Assembly (NCBI RefSeq): GCF_006861795.1
Contig: NZ_VDGH01000002.1
Span: forward strand, 1 to 64,000
DNA from: Psychrobacillus lasiicapitis
GTDB lineage: Bacteria > Bacillota > Bacilli > Bacillales_A > Planococcaceae
Reading direction: 5' to 3'
DNA: 64,000 nucleotides
Positions 36,021-45,567 of this stretch are shown one piece after another. Within the stretch, counting starts at the first letter, position 1; each line of letters starts with the position of its first letter. The notes below the pieces were generated by a model that worked only from the letters and a program-made list of their open reading frames with translations, made no database searches and was not told where the DNA came from. The translations under genes and the position numbers were made by a program.

Positions 36021-38396
36021 ATGAGTTTGAATCATGAACAACAGCTCTTAATAAAAGAGAAAATAGAAAAATTGATTAATAAAGGGTTTTCCAAGGAAGC
36101 AAATGAAATTTTAATGAAATATGAAAAACTCTTTCAGGATGAGAAATGGCTTCTTACAACCAAGTCAGTGATCCATCTTCTAAATGGGGAAATAGACAAA
36201 GCTGAAAAACTCTTAAAAAACGGCTTGTTAAAATATCCTTATAATGCAGACATTTTATTCAACTTAGCCTATTTGAATGAACAAAAACGTGATTTTCAAT
36301 CAGCTTATGATTATTATTTAGATGCTAAATTCGTATTAAATTTAAGCGATAAGGAAATAGCAATAAAAGCGATTAATCATTTAAGAAGCATATCTTCAAA
36401 CCTAATTGAAAAGAAAAAAATAGCAATCTTCGTTAAACCTGGTTTAGATAGTTTTATTGATGATATTATTAATGGACTTTCAGATGAGTATAGGATTCGC
36501 AAAATTTTAGTTGAATCTTATGAGCAAATTGATCAAGGGATGGAATGGGCGGATATTTGTTGGTTTGAGTGGTGTGATGAGTTACTTATATATGGGAGTT
36601 CTAAAACTAAAGATACTAACAAAATTATAATATGTAGGCTTCATCGGTTTGAAGTTTTTACTGATGCTCCTTTAAAAGTTAATTGGAGAAACGTGGATAA
36701 GCTATTTATCGTAACAAGTCATTTACAGAATCTATTGAAAGAGAAAATTCCTAATATAAAAAATATCGTATCAATTAGTGTTCTACAAAATGGAGTTGAT
36801 CTAAATAGATTCAAATTGAAGGAAAGAAACCCTGGGTATAATATTGCTTATATCGGATATATTCATTTAAGAAAGAATCCGGTATTAATTCTCCAATTAA
36901 TGAGTGAATTGGTCTCTATAGATAAAAATTATAAATTATATATTGCTGGTGAATTTCAGGATCCTTTAGTTAAAATGTATTGGGATTATCAGATAGACGC
37001 TATGGGATTAGAGAATAATATTGTCTTTGAGGGATGGCAAGAAGAAATTGATAAATGGTTGGAAGACAAAAATTATTTATTATCTACTAGTATACATGAA
37101 AGTTTTGGATATGGAATCGCAGAGGCAATGGCAAGAGGAGTAAAACCATTAGTACATAATTTCCCGTATTCTAATGAAATCTGGGATAGTAAGTATCTCT
37201 TTAATACTATAAAAGAGGCCATACATCAAGTCACTAAGGAATCGTATTCCTCAAAGGAGTATAGAAATTATATAGAAGAAAACTATTCAATTAGTAAACA
37301 AATCAAAAGGCTTAAAATGTTCCTTTTGGAAATTGAGCAAAGCTCTCAAATGAATGTATTAAAGAAGATTAAAAAAAATTTAACAGAAGAAGTTGTTTTA
37401 GATTCAATTGATCAATTGACTTTATTTATTCCAACATATAATAGAGCTCAATTGGTTATTTCCGATATTAAAAACGGGTATAAGATGGGTAACCAAAAGA
37501 AAATAATAATTGATGATTGTTCAAACACCGAGAATCAAAAATTACTCAAAAATGGGTTGAACAACTTTAATAATATTGATATTGTTATTCAACCTGAAAA
37601 TAAAGGCGTTGCTACAACATATAAAACTGCTTTAGAAAAAATTAATACTAAACTAACACAAATTCTGGGAGACGATGATCTCATTTTTTGTTATGAGCAA
37701 GAAGACTTTAAAAATTCTATTAATAAAATTGGGGACGAATATTCAATTGTAGTACCAAGGTATATCGTTAATTTAGATTCGACAGGAGCAATTAATATTT
37801 CTTATGATCGCTTAAAATTTGAAGGATTAAGTTCAGTTGATATAATCAAATATTTTTTTAAAACAGGTGAAATGCTTGCCATGATAGGCGGGGCTATTGT
37901 TTCAACAGAGATTATGAAGAAATCACTTCCAAATTCCATATTTAGAGTTTCTGAAGATTATGTTGCACTATCTAGATATTTTTCTAAAATGCCATCAAAA
38001 AAAATTAAAGTTCTTGATACTTATGTATATGTAAGAAGAGTTTCGGAAGATACATTAAGTAAAACGATCACTAATGAAAAAATAGCTTTACATCTGCTTT
38101 CACTGATTGTCTCTGGTTATTATTGCATTGTCCATGATAATATGACAAAACAAGATTTATTACACACTATAAGTGAAAGAGGAAAATTAATAAATTCTTT
38201 ATATCCTACTAATAGTGGTCTCTTAGAACATATCATGGACTTCTTAAATAATGATATTGAACTTAAACAATTTATCGAAATAGTACAAGAGAATTATATA
38301 CCAAATCTACAGTATCAAAATCTTCCCGTAGAAATCAAAGAAATAAAAAATTTAATATCTAATGAAGAAAAGAGTGTTTTCAGAAATGAAAGTTGA
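36021..38396 (+). CDS. Two-domain glycosyltransferase: helical N-terminus, GT4, then GT2
   Basis: 791 residues. Residues 1-130 are TPR-like helices. About 140-440 is a GT4 (GT-B) module: VLQNGVDLNRF, YIGYIHLRKNPVLIL and ESFGYGIAEAMARGVKPLVH. About 465-720 is a GT2 (GT-A) module: LTLFIPTYNRAQL, IIIDDCSNTE, NKGVATTYKTAL and LGDDDLIF. Two different folds in one chain suggest addition of two successive sugars to one acceptor. It starts 20 bases after the upstream transferase, with AAGGAG before the ATG. Flagellin glycan extension is inferred. Confidence 0.8.
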   Translation: MSLNHEQQLLIKEKIEKLINKGFSKEANEILMKYEKLFQDEKWLLTTKSVIHLLNGEIDKAEKLLKNGLLKYPYNADILFNLAYLNEQKRDFQSAYDYYLDAKFVLNLSDKEIAIKAINHLRSISSNLIEKKKIAIFVKPGLDSFIDDIINGLSDEYRIRKILVESYEQIDQGMEWADICWFEWCDELLIYGSSKTKDTNKIIICRLHRFEVFTDAPLKVNWRNVDKLFIVTSHLQNLLKEKIPNIKNIVSISVLQNGVDLNRFKLKERNPGYNIAYIGYIHLRKNPVLILQLMSELVSIDKNYKLYIAGEFQDPLVKMYWDYQIDAMGLENNIVFEGWQEEIDKWLEDKNYLLSTSIHESFGYGIAEAMARGVKPLVHNFPYSNEIWDSKYLFNTIKEAIHQVTKESYSSKEYRNYIEENYSISKQIKRLKMFLLEIEQSSQMNVLKKIKKNLTEEVVLDSIDQLTLFIPTYNRAQLVISDIKNGYKMGNQKKIIIDDCSNTENQKLLKNGLNNFNNIDIVIQPENKGVATTYKTALEKINTKLTQILGDDDLIFCYEQEDFKNSINKIGDEYSIVVPRYIVNLDSTGAINISYDRLKFEGLSSVDIIKYFFKTGEMLAMIGGAIVSTEIMKKSLPNSIFRVSEDYVALSRYFSKMPSKKIKVLDTYVYVRRVSEDTLSKTITNEKIALHLLSLIVSGYYCIVHDNMTKQDLLHTISERGKLINSLYPTNSGLLEHIMDFLNNDIELKQFIEIVQENYIPNLQYQNLPVEIKEIKNLISNEEKSVFRNES

Positions 38397-39348
38397 AAAT
38401 TTGAGGGTTGGTATAATTGGTATTGGTAATATGGGGAAAAATCATTTAAGGGTATTATCTACATTAAAAGCAGTTGAAATTATTTTCGCCTACGATATTT
38501 CAATAGGGGAAGCTGTAAAAACTGCAGAGAAGTATGGTGTTCGTCTATCTAATAATTTACTAGAGGATCTTAAATTAATTGATGCGTTAGTGATTGTAAC
38601 ACCTACTCATACTCATTATGATTATGTCAAGCTTGCAAGCAATTATGTCAAGTATATTTTTGTCGAAAAACCTTTAACTGACTCACTTGAAACTACATTA
38701 GATTTAGAAAAATTAGCTATAGACAACGATCTATACATCCAGGTTGGATTCATAGAACGCTTTAATCCAACTATATTAGAAATTAAAAAAATAATAGATT
38801 CAAGTAGTAATGTGATAAATATTGATTTTACCAGAACCAATAGACTAAGTAACAGAATCACAGATGTAGATGTAATTTTGGATTTGATGATTCACGATAT
38901 TGACATGGCTATATTTTTGAATGGTAAGGTAAATAACATTTCTGCATACGGTGTATTGGAAGATAACATGATTGTTTTCTCGAGTGCATTACTTACACAT
39001 GAAAATGGTGTATTTTCAAGGTTAACTGCAAGTAGAGTTACTGAAAAAAGAATTAGACAAATTTCCATAACTTGTAGTGATATGTATGTAGATTGTAATT
39101 TGGCTAAGAAAGAAATCTATATCAGTAAACAAACGATAGAACAATCATATGAAAACATTTCCTTATCATCAGTAGAAGAAACTGTATATGTATCAACACA
39201 AGAAGCATTGTTAAGTGAACTATTATCATTTGTAAATTATTGTTTACATAGATTAACAGATGAAAGTATCTCTAATATAAATGATGCAAAAGATGCTATA
39301 ATTATAGCAAAGAAAATTCAAAAACAAATTAAAGAGATGAACTTATAA
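38386..39348 (+). CDS. Gfo/Idh/MocA-family sugar dehydrogenase
   Basis: About 320 residues. The N-terminal Rossmann domain has VGIIGIGNMGKNHLRVL, TPTHTHYDYV and the catalytic-type Lys in VEKPLTDS; the C-terminal alpha/beta domain follows with DLMIHDIDM. Such enzymes oxidise or reduce nucleotide sugars with NAD(P); relatives in glycan loci make 3-keto-uronates. The start is uncertain: ATG 38386 (inside the previous gene, weak AAGAG site) gives the usual N-terminus, ATG 38362 adds eight residues. It probably supplies a modified sugar to the two transferases. Confidence 0.78.
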   Translation: MKVENLRVGIIGIGNMGKNHLRVLSTLKAVEIIFAYDISIGEAVKTAEKYGVRLSNNLLEDLKLIDALVIVTPTHTHYDYVKLASNYVKYIFVEKPLTDSLETTLDLEKLAIDNDLYIQVGFIERFNPTILEIKKIIDSSSNVINIDFTRTNRLSNRITDVDVILDLMIHDIDMAIFLNGKVNNISAYGVLEDNMIVFSSALLTHENGVFSRLTASRVTEKRIRQISITCSDMYVDCNLAKKEIYISKQTIEQSYENISLSSVEETVYVSTQEALLSELLSFVNYCLHRLTDESISNINDAKDAIIIAKKIQKQIKEMNL

Positions 39349-40034
39349 ATATTGCAATCTTGAGTTGTATAGAGTTATCTTTGAACAACTTGAACTAAGT
39401 CAGTCCTCTTTTTTCTATTTTATTTGTTGCTACTTTTATCTTTTTTCTTGGTTCAATAAAATGTTTTTGTATTGGATTAACATGGACAATATGTCTAAGA
39501 CAAAGTTTTAGTACTATAGCTTGTTGTTGTATACCATGCAGAAAACAGGATAGTACAGCTTACTATATTTTCAAATAATGAAAACATCATGATAAGAATA
39601 AATGAGGCTCTTGGTTAAAGTCGAACAACAGAGATTAGAGCGCTAGTATGGAAGAGCGAATAGAAGAGCGTGAAGAAATTGTTTGCTACCAATTGATGAA
39701 GACCTAAAAATTGAAATTATTGTGGAATTAATTTGATTATCAATTAACTGTGTGTCCAAAGTAAAAAACAAATATGGCTTATATAAACTATTATTGTATA
39801 GTCGATTTTCTAAAACAATTATTAAGTGAAAAGAGTTAACGAAACGCAATCCGATTACTGGATTGTGTTTTTAATATGAAAAAGATTATAAAGTTCTTAA
39901 CTAATCGTTAAACTAGAAGGTTTAATAAGAAATCAGAGAAAGGAGTCTAAGATTGTTATTTAATACAACTAAATCCTTATTTAGAACCCGTCGAGGTTGA
40001 ATAATTTCATTTCTTTCTAATTAAGAATTTTTAT
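39349..40034 (+). other. AT-rich, gene-poor junction between the glycosylation island and flaG
   Basis: About 690 bases without a credible gene. Short frames such as 39647-39706 (MEERIEEREEIVCYQ...) have coding-like composition but stop quickly, and a good terminator lies at 39844, so this may be the remains of a decayed gene. A 15-codon frame at 39953-40000 (TTG start) has a good AAAGGAG site but no supporting homology. Confidence 0.5.
39844..39872 (+). terminator. Orphan intrinsic terminator
   Basis: ACGCAATCC / GGATTGTGT with a 7-base loop is followed by five T. No intact gene lies directly upstream, so it either ends the Gfo/Idh transcript at a distance or belonged to a lost gene. Confidence 0.8.
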
Positions 40035-40060
40035 TAAACTCTTCTACTCGTAACCGATAT
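40035..40060 (+). promoter_or_regulatory. Sigma-D-type promoter of flaG-fliD-fliS-fliT
   Basis: TAAA (40035-40038), a 14-base spacer and ACCGATAT (40053-40060) match seven of eight -10 positions of the sigma-D consensus. It is the best sigma-D match in the window. Confidence 0.82.
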
Positions 40061-40098
40061 AAACAATAGGATATATAATACTAGGGGGGAAGATCCAT

Positions 40099-40464
40099 TT
40101 GGTGAATCGAGTTGCTGAATCTGCCACAAATTACAATTCTATTTCTAAAACAACAACTTCTGAAAACGCTTCTCAAAATATTACTCATGTTATTAGCCAT
40201 ATTGAAAGTGAAAACTTAACAACTGGAAATGAGCTCTTGTTAGCTGAAAAAGCAAAGAAAATGACAGAAAGTATGAACAAATTTCTAGAAACCACTAGCA
40301 CTGAATTGCGCTTTAAGTATCATGAACAGTTAGACACTTATTATATGACATTAATAGACACAAAAACAGAAGAAGTAGTACGAGAGATACCGGCGAAAAA
40401 AATACTGGATATGTATGCAGCTATGCAGGATTTTATGGGTCTTTTTGTAGATAAGAAAATTTAA
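40099..40464 (+). CDS. flaG: FlaG-family flagellar protein
   Basis: 121 residues. The conserved C-terminal half has ELRFKYHEQLDTYYMTLIDTKT, VREIPAKKILDMYAAM and the final FMGLFVDKKI. The N-terminal half is Ser/Thr/Asn-rich. FlaG (YvyC) influences filament length or cap assembly. The start is TTG 40099, eight bases after GGGGGGA; GTG 40102 is an alternative. It is the first gene after the sigma-D promoter. Confidence 0.9.
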   Translation: MVNRVAESATNYNSISKTTTSENASQNITHVISHIESENLTTGNELLLAEKAKKMTESMNKFLETTSTELRFKYHEQLDTYYMTLIDTKTEEVVREIPAKKILDMYAAMQDFMGLFVDKKI

Positions 40465-40479
40465 AGGGTTGGTGATTTC

Positions 40480-41985
40480 ATGCGTATTACCGGATTAGCG
40501 AGCGGTATGGATACAGATACGATGATTAAGGAATTAATGAATGCACAACGGATTCCTTTAGATAAAATTATGCAAAAGAAACAATACATGGAGTGGCAAC
40601 GTGATGATTATCGAGCAGCGAATAAAAAACTGTTTGATTTTCGTAATTTAACAAGCGATACAATGCTACGTCAATCGACATATATACAAAAAACGGTTAC
40701 TAGTTCAGCTCCTGACGAAATTAGTGTACGAAATATTAGTTCGACAAGTGATTTTACAGGGAAGATTAATGTAAAACAGCTTGCAGAATCAGCAACTATG
40801 CAAAGTACTGATCGAGTTTTAGCTTCTGATGCTGATTTAACAAAAAAACTAAAAGATTTGAAAGTTGAGGTACCATCTTCATTTACTATTAAGGCGATAA
40901 AAACAGACGGTTCTTTAGATAAAGATGGTTATGTAGTTAAAATTGATGAAAATTCCACAATGCAAAGTGTGTTGAATGACATCAATAAAAATTCAGGCGT
41001 TAACGCATTCTATGATTCTTTTACGGGGAAGATGGCTTTTACTGCAAAAAATAGTGGTGAAATTGCAAATACACTTGATGCAGGCGGAAATACCATAAAT
41101 CATCCTGAAATCGTAATTGAAGGGGACACTAATAACTTTTTGAAAGTTACTGGAGCAGTTGCGACAGAAGGTAAAAATGCTATTTTTGTTTACAATGGGT
41201 TAGAGACACAACGACAAACCAACACGTTCCAAATCAATGGATTCGAAGTTTCACTGAAAAAAGCAAGCGAGTCAGACATTACTTTTAGTTCTTCTCCAGA
41301 CACTGATAAAATACTTGAATCAGTAGTTAAATTTGTTGATGAATATAACAAGCTAATCGAAAACTTAAACAGCGAGATTCGTGAAAAGAAATATAGAGAT
41401 TTCCAACCACTTTCTACCGAGCAAAAAGCAGATATGAAGGAGAAAGAAATCGAACTTTGGGAAGAAAAGGCGAAGAGTGGGACACTTCGAAATGATAGTG
41501 TTATTTCCAGTGCATTAAGTCAAATGCGTTCTGCATTAAATGCAGCTGTGGGTGGAGTTCTTGGTGCCGATAGATTAAGTGAGATTGGTATCACTACTTC
41601 TAATAATTATATGGAAAACGGTAAATTAGTTATTGATGAAACGAAATTACGGAAAGCAATTTCAGATGATCCTAACCAAGTTTATGAACTTTTTGCTGCA
41701 GATGGTCCTAATGATTCAGATAAAGGGCTGGCAAGAAGATTAGTCGCCACTTTAGATGATACGCGTAAAAAAGTGATTGAAAAGGCTGGTACGGATACAG
41801 CAGTAAATACTACGTTTTCGCTTGGCCGTACATTAAAAGGTTTTGAAGATCAAATTTCACGTTTTGAAGATCGTCTTCAGTTAATCGAAACGCGCTACTA
41901 CAAACAATTCTCTGCAATGGAATCAGCGATCTTAAGAGCAAATAACCAATCATCTTATTTAATGAATGCATTCGGTGGGCAATAA
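40480..41985 (+). CDS. fliD: Flagellar filament capping protein FliD
   Basis: 501 residues. It has the FliD N-terminal motif MRITGLASGMDTDTMIKELM and the C-terminal coiled coil FEDQISRFEDRLQLIETRYY...QFSAMESAI that contacts the filament. FliD forms the cap at the filament tip that folds new flagellin subunits (HAP2). AAAGGGTTGGTGATTTC precedes the ATG. It has normal length for Bacillales. Confidence 0.95.
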   Translation: MRITGLASGMDTDTMIKELMNAQRIPLDKIMQKKQYMEWQRDDYRAANKKLFDFRNLTSDTMLRQSTYIQKTVTSSAPDEISVRNISSTSDFTGKINVKQLAESATMQSTDRVLASDADLTKKLKDLKVEVPSSFTIKAIKTDGSLDKDGYVVKIDENSTMQSVLNDINKNSGVNAFYDSFTGKMAFTAKNSGEIANTLDAGGNTINHPEIVIEGDTNNFLKVTGAVATEGKNAIFVYNGLETQRQTNTFQINGFEVSLKKASESDITFSSSPDTDKILESVVKFVDEYNKLIENLNSEIREKKYRDFQPLSTEQKADMKEKEIELWEEKAKSGTLRNDSVISSALSQMRSALNAAVGGVLGADRLSEIGITTSNNYMENGKLVIDETKLRKAISDDPNQVYELFAADGPNDSDKGLARRLVATLDDTRKKVIEKAGTDTAVNTTFSLGRTLKGFEDQISRFEDRLQLIETRYYKQFSAMESAILRANNQSSYLMNAFGGQ

Positions 41986-42025
41986 TAAATAATTTACAAA
42001 GCGTGAAAAAATAAGGAGTGTAAAC

Positions 42026-42427
42026 ATGGCTGTAAATAATCCATATAAAGCTTATCAACAAAATAGTGTAACCCAATCGACACCGGGTGAATTGACACTA
42101 ATGTTGTATAATGGTTGCTTGAAGTTTTTGAACCAAGCGAAAAAAGGAATCGAAACAAAAGACATTGAACTAAAAAATACGAATATCCAAAAAGCGCAAA
42201 ATATTTTACGTGAATTGATGATTACGTTAGATATGTCGGTTGCGGTTTCTGCATCAATGGCTTCTTTATATGAATATATGATTAATCGATTAGTAGAGGC
42301 TAATATTCAAAATGATACTGCTAAGGTAGATGAAGTGATTGGATATACGACTGAGTTCCGTGATACGTGGAAACAAGTCATTCAAATTAATCGACAAAAG
42401 CAATATGGTCAAACAGGTGAGGTATGA
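42026..42427 (+). CDS. fliS: Flagellin export chaperone FliS
   Basis: 133 residues with PYKAYQQNSVTQSTPGELTLMLYNGCLKFL, the signature opening of FliS, and a four-helix fold. It binds the C-terminus of flagellin and prevents early polymerisation; in B. subtilis it also takes part in the FliW-CsrA-Hag circuit. AAGGAGTGTAAAC precedes the start. The stop overlaps the next start (ATGA). Confidence 0.95.
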   Translation: MAVNNPYKAYQQNSVTQSTPGELTLMLYNGCLKFLNQAKKGIETKDIELKNTNIQKAQNILRELMITLDMSVAVSASMASLYEYMINRLVEANIQNDTAKVDEVIGYTTEFRDTWKQVIQINRQKQYGQTGEV

Positions 42428-42777
42428 TTCGAGAAAGTTTAAAAGAATGGAAAAAGGTTACAGAGCTTTTAACTAGGATATTAGACGTTCGAGAAGAAGA
42501 TAAGCGAGATGCGGTAATTGAACAAGTTGATAAACTTCTAACTAAACGCGAAGAATTGCAGCCTGCTATTCAAGCTCCGTTCACTGATGAGGAACAAATG
42601 TTCGGTGAGGAGCTGCTTCCTTTAGAAAAAAAACTTCAAGCGAAGCTTAAAGTTTATCTAAAAGATATCCGTTTAGATATATCTGAGCAGCAAAAGAAAA
42701 AAGTGTCCGTAAATGCCTATATGGATCCTTATAATCAAGTTTATCGAGATGGCACTTTTTACGATAAGAAAAAATAA
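42424..42777 (+). CDS. fliT: FliT-like flagellar chaperone
   Basis: 117 residues, all-helical, charged, and directly coupled to fliS by an ATGA overlap. Position and size match fliT of B. subtilis, the export chaperone of FliD. Sequence conservation in this family is low, so the symbol rests mostly on gene order. Confidence 0.8.
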   Translation: MIRESLKEWKKVTELLTRILDVREEDKRDAVIEQVDKLLTKREELQPAIQAPFTDEEQMFGEELLPLEKKLQAKLKVYLKDIRLDISEQQKKKVSVNAYMDPYNQVYRDGTFYDKKK

Positions 42778-42800
42778 ACTATTTACATTAGTTAATAATA

Positions 42801-42835
42801 AAGCTCCAAGAAGATCCCTTTTCTTGGAGCTTTTT
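42801..42835 (+). terminator. Terminator of the flaG-fliT operon
   Basis: Perfect 12-bp arms AAGCTCCAAGAA / TTCTTGGAGCTT enclose an 8-base loop and are followed by TTT. Confidence 0.92.
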
Positions 42836-42875
42836 AAAAGGCTATTTCCCAGGAAATATCTTTTCAAAATTAATA

Positions 42876-42904
42876 GTGAGAAAATAGTAAATTAATGCTA
42901 TGAT
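42876..42904 (+). promoter_or_regulatory. Candidate sigma-A promoter of the NlpC/P60 gene
   Basis: GTGAGA (42876-42881), 17 bases and TATGAT (42899-42904) lie 33 bases before the start codon. The -35 has four of six matches and the -10 five of six. Confidence 0.5.
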
Positions 42905-42936
42905 AAAATTACTAGTCTTATAGGAGGAGAGTATAT

Positions 42937-43707
42937 ATGTTTAAAAAGGTGCTTTTAGTAACAGTTCTTTTATTTTCATTTACATCCATAGCCTCTGCAA
43001 GCACTACTGCCTTGTATGAAGTGAAAAAAGGGGATACTTTAACGAAAATTGCAAAAGCAAATAAAGTTTCCGTGAAAGACCTGCAAACGTGGAATAAGCT
43101 CACAAAAGAGAGTATTTATGTGAAGCAGAAATTGGTAGTAAAAAAGCCGGTGGCAGCAAAGACAACGCCAAAAGTGACACAACCGGTCGTAGCAACAAAA
43201 CCTGTAACACAAGTTAAAACAGAAATGGTTGTACAACCAGTGCAAGTGAAGGCAGAAACACTAATAACATCTCCTACACCTTTAGAAGGAGAAGCAAAAG
43301 CTCTTTCAACGAGTGGACAAGCTGTTTACAGTACGCTTGTAGATTTTGCAAAACTATTGGAAGGCACTCCGTATTTGTATGCAGGTAATACGATTGCCGG
43401 GTTTGATTGTAGCGGATTTATTTATTTTGTACATACACAAGCAGGTCTGAATATAACAAGACAAAGCAGTGAAAGTTATTTTACTCAAAGTGCACCTGTT
43501 TCGACTCCTGTAATTGGGGACTTATTGTTTTTCGAAAATACATATAAAGAGGGAATCTCTCATATGGGCATTTACATAGGCAACGATGAGTTTATACATG
43601 CGGGTTCAAAAGGCGTTGAGATTACAAAGTTAAGTAATGTTTATTGGAAAGAGCATTTTGTATCCTTTAAACGTTTTCATGCAGTAAGTGAATTAGTAGC
43701 GGATTAG
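42937..43707 (+). CDS. Secreted LysM-NlpC/P60 D,L-endopeptidase
   Basis: 256 residues: a signal peptide (cleavage near ASAST), one LysM domain (about 27-70, [19 protein letters not shown]), a Lys/Pro/Val-rich linker, then an NlpC/P60 domain (about 140-256). The catalytic Cys is in FDCSGFIYF and the His in ISHMGIYIG, with a further polar residue in EFIHAGSKG. Such enzymes cut D-Glu-mesoDAP bonds in peptidoglycan (LytE/LytF/CwlS type). TAGGAGGAGAG precedes the ATG. It lies 17 bases before a chemoreceptor gene, so the two may share a transcript. Confidence 0.9.
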   Translation: MFKKVLLVTVLLFSFTSIASASTTALYEVKKGDTLTKIAKANKVSVKDLQTWNKLTKESIYVKQKLVVKKPVAAKTTPKVTQPVVATKPVTQVKTEMVVQPVQVKAETLITSPTPLEGEAKALSTSGQAVYSTLVDFAKLLEGTPYLYAGNTIAGFDCSGFIYFVHTQAGLNITRQSSESYFTQSAPVSTPVIGDLLFFENTYKEGISHMGIYIGNDEFIHAGSKGVEITKLSNVYWKEHFVSFKRFHAVSELVAD

Positions 43708-43724
43708 TTGGAGGGAGATTTCCT

Positions 43725-45413
43725 ATGAAAATATCGATTGGGAAAAAGATGTGGCTTGGTTTTTCTGCTATTTTATTTTTACTAATTGTCGTTGCTGTGC
43801 TTACCATTATGGCGATGATGAACACGAGTAGTAAATATCAATTTCTATTAGATGACCAGGCTGTGAAAGTGAATCTTGTGAAAGATATAGAAATGGCTCA
43901 AAAGGACACTACTAGAAGTGTAATGGATTATTTACTATCTAATACGGATGCATCGAAGAAAAGCATATCTGAAAATCATGTATTAACAACAGAACTCGCG
44001 CAACAATTAAAAGGTATTCTTTTTTCTCCCGAAATGCTTGAGCTGTCAAATGATTTTGATAAAAAAATGATGCTTTATGCTAAAAATAATGAAGAAATTA
44101 TTGCGGCGAAGATGAATAACAATACCGTGGAGGTTAGTAAGCTTTCTACGGAAGCAAAGTCGATTAGTGAGAGTATAATAAGTATCCTAGGGGAAATGGA
44201 ACAGTTTTTACAACATGATATGGAAAGCATGCGAACTGAAATAACAGGTTATGAACGAGGAGCTAAAATTTTTGCTGTTTTATTGACAGTTGCAGCAGTA
44301 TTATTAGGAATCATATTAGCTTATTTCATCAGTCGAAGTATTTCTAGACCGGTAAAGCGTGTGACTGCTGGTTTATCGGAAATCGCAGTAGGCAATTTAA
44401 CCGTTGAGCCAATCCATATTAAAAATAAGGATGAAGTTGGAGAGATGGCATCAGCGTTTAACGCGATGTCTGTGGATCTTCGTGAAATTGTTTCCAATGT
44501 TCGCGATTCATCAATGCAGCTTGCAGCAAATGCGGAAGAACTTTCAGCAAGTGCCGAAGAGAGTTTAGCTTCGTCCCAAATGGTTGCCCAATCTGCAGAA
44601 TCACAGATGGCGACAAGTGAACAGCAAGTACGCCATATGGACACCTCTGTTAACTCAATGACTGAATTAGCACAAGGAATCGAACAGATTTCTGTTGATA
44701 ATGAAGAAATGTTGCAAGCTGCGGATGATGTGACTAAGTTAGTGAAAAAAGGTTCAGATGTAGTCTCAGATGTTGCTGGTCAAATGGACACGATCCATTC
44801 GACTTTCAAAGATACATCGGTAATAATGCATAGCATGGCGAAACATTCAGATGAAATTCAGTCAATTACTGCACTTATAACGGATATTTCTGAGCAGACG
44901 AATTTGTTGGCGTTAAATGCGGCTATTGAAGCAGCACGTGCCGGTGAGTATGGTAAAGGCTTCGCAGTAGTAGCAGAAGAAGTTCGAAAACTTGCAGAGC
45001 AGTCTAAAAACTCTGCCTTTGAAATAGAAAAGATGATCCACATCATTCAAACTGCTTCCGATGATGCAGTGAAAGCAATCATGATTGGTGGAGACAAAGT
45101 GGCAGATGGTCTTGCTAAAACGAATGATTCACTTGATGTATTCAATGAAATCGAAACAGCGGTCGGAGTTGTTGGTTCTAAAATTGAATCAGTATCTGCA
45201 GCTATTGAGCAAATCCAAGCGATGACGGAATCTGTGTCAGAAGGCTCACTTGAAGTACAACGTTTGGCAGCACGTGCTGCAGATGGGGCAAATGATACAA
45301 GTGCTGCAACGGAGGAACAATTAGCTGCCAACGAAGAAATTACCTCCAATGCTCAAACATTAGCAGACCTTGCGGAAGCGCTTCAAAGTACTGTTAGCCA
45401 TTTTAAAATCTAA
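43725..45413 (+). CDS. Methyl-accepting chemotaxis protein 1
   Basis: 562 residues: membrane helix 1 (about 10-32), an extracellular four-helix-bundle-like sensor (about 35-180), membrane helix 2 (about 184-204), HAMP ([16 protein letters not shown] onward), then the cytoplasmic signalling coiled coil. The hairpin tip [21 protein letters not shown] and [14 protein letters not shown], which bind CheA and CheW, are intact. The ligand is unknown. It ends [11 protein letters not shown], with no CheR-binding pentapeptide. A close paralogue follows. Confidence 0.93.
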   Translation: MKISIGKKMWLGFSAILFLLIVVAVLTIMAMMNTSSKYQFLLDDQAVKVNLVKDIEMAQKDTTRSVMDYLLSNTDASKKSISENHVLTTELAQQLKGILFSPEMLELSNDFDKKMMLYAKNNEEIIAAKMNNNTVEVSKLSTEAKSISESIISILGEMEQFLQHDMESMRTEITGYERGAKIFAVLLTVAAVLLGIILAYFISRSISRPVKRVTAGLSEIAVGNLTVEPIHIKNKDEVGEMASAFNAMSVDLREIVSNVRDSSMQLAANAEELSASAEESLASSQMVAQSAESQMATSEQQVRHMDTSVNSMTELAQGIEQISVDNEEMLQAADDVTKLVKKGSDVVSDVAGQMDTIHSTFKDTSVIMHSMAKHSDEIQSITALITDISEQTNLLALNAAIEAARAGEYGKGFAVVAEEVRKLAEQSKNSAFEIEKMIHIIQTASDDAVKAIMIGGDKVADGLAKTNDSLDVFNEIETAVGVVGSKIESVSAAIEQIQAMTESVSEGSLEVQRLAARAADGANDTSAATEEQLAANEEITSNAQTLADLAEALQSTVSHFKI

Positions 45414-45428
45414 CAAAGAAATATCAAT

Positions 45429-45465
45429 GGCTTTAAGTCGAGAATTCGATTTAAGGCTATTTTTG
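45429..45465 (+). terminator. Terminator between the two chemoreceptor genes
   Basis: GGCTTTAA-TCGA pairs with TCGA-TTAAGGCT, with two G-U pairs, and is followed by ATTTTTG. Confidence 0.7.
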
Positions 45466-45477
45466 TGATTATGTAAT

Positions 45478-45506
45478 ATGACAAAATACCTTTCCAAATG
45501 TATAAT
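45478..45506 (+). promoter_or_regulatory. Sigma-A promoter of the second chemoreceptor gene
   Basis: ATGACA (45478-45483), 17 bases and TATAAT (45501-45506): five of six and six of six matches at ideal spacing, 62 bases before the start. Confidence 0.75.
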
Positions 45507-45567
45507 AGTATAGTTACTAAGTAATTAATATATAAAATAAGTTTATAGGAAAAAAGGGAGTCATAGG

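Noticed and set aside
34072-39348. Prophage or integrative element
   Set aside because: No integrase, attachment repeats, tRNA target or phage structural gene is present; the genes are all sugar-modification enzymes next to flagellin.
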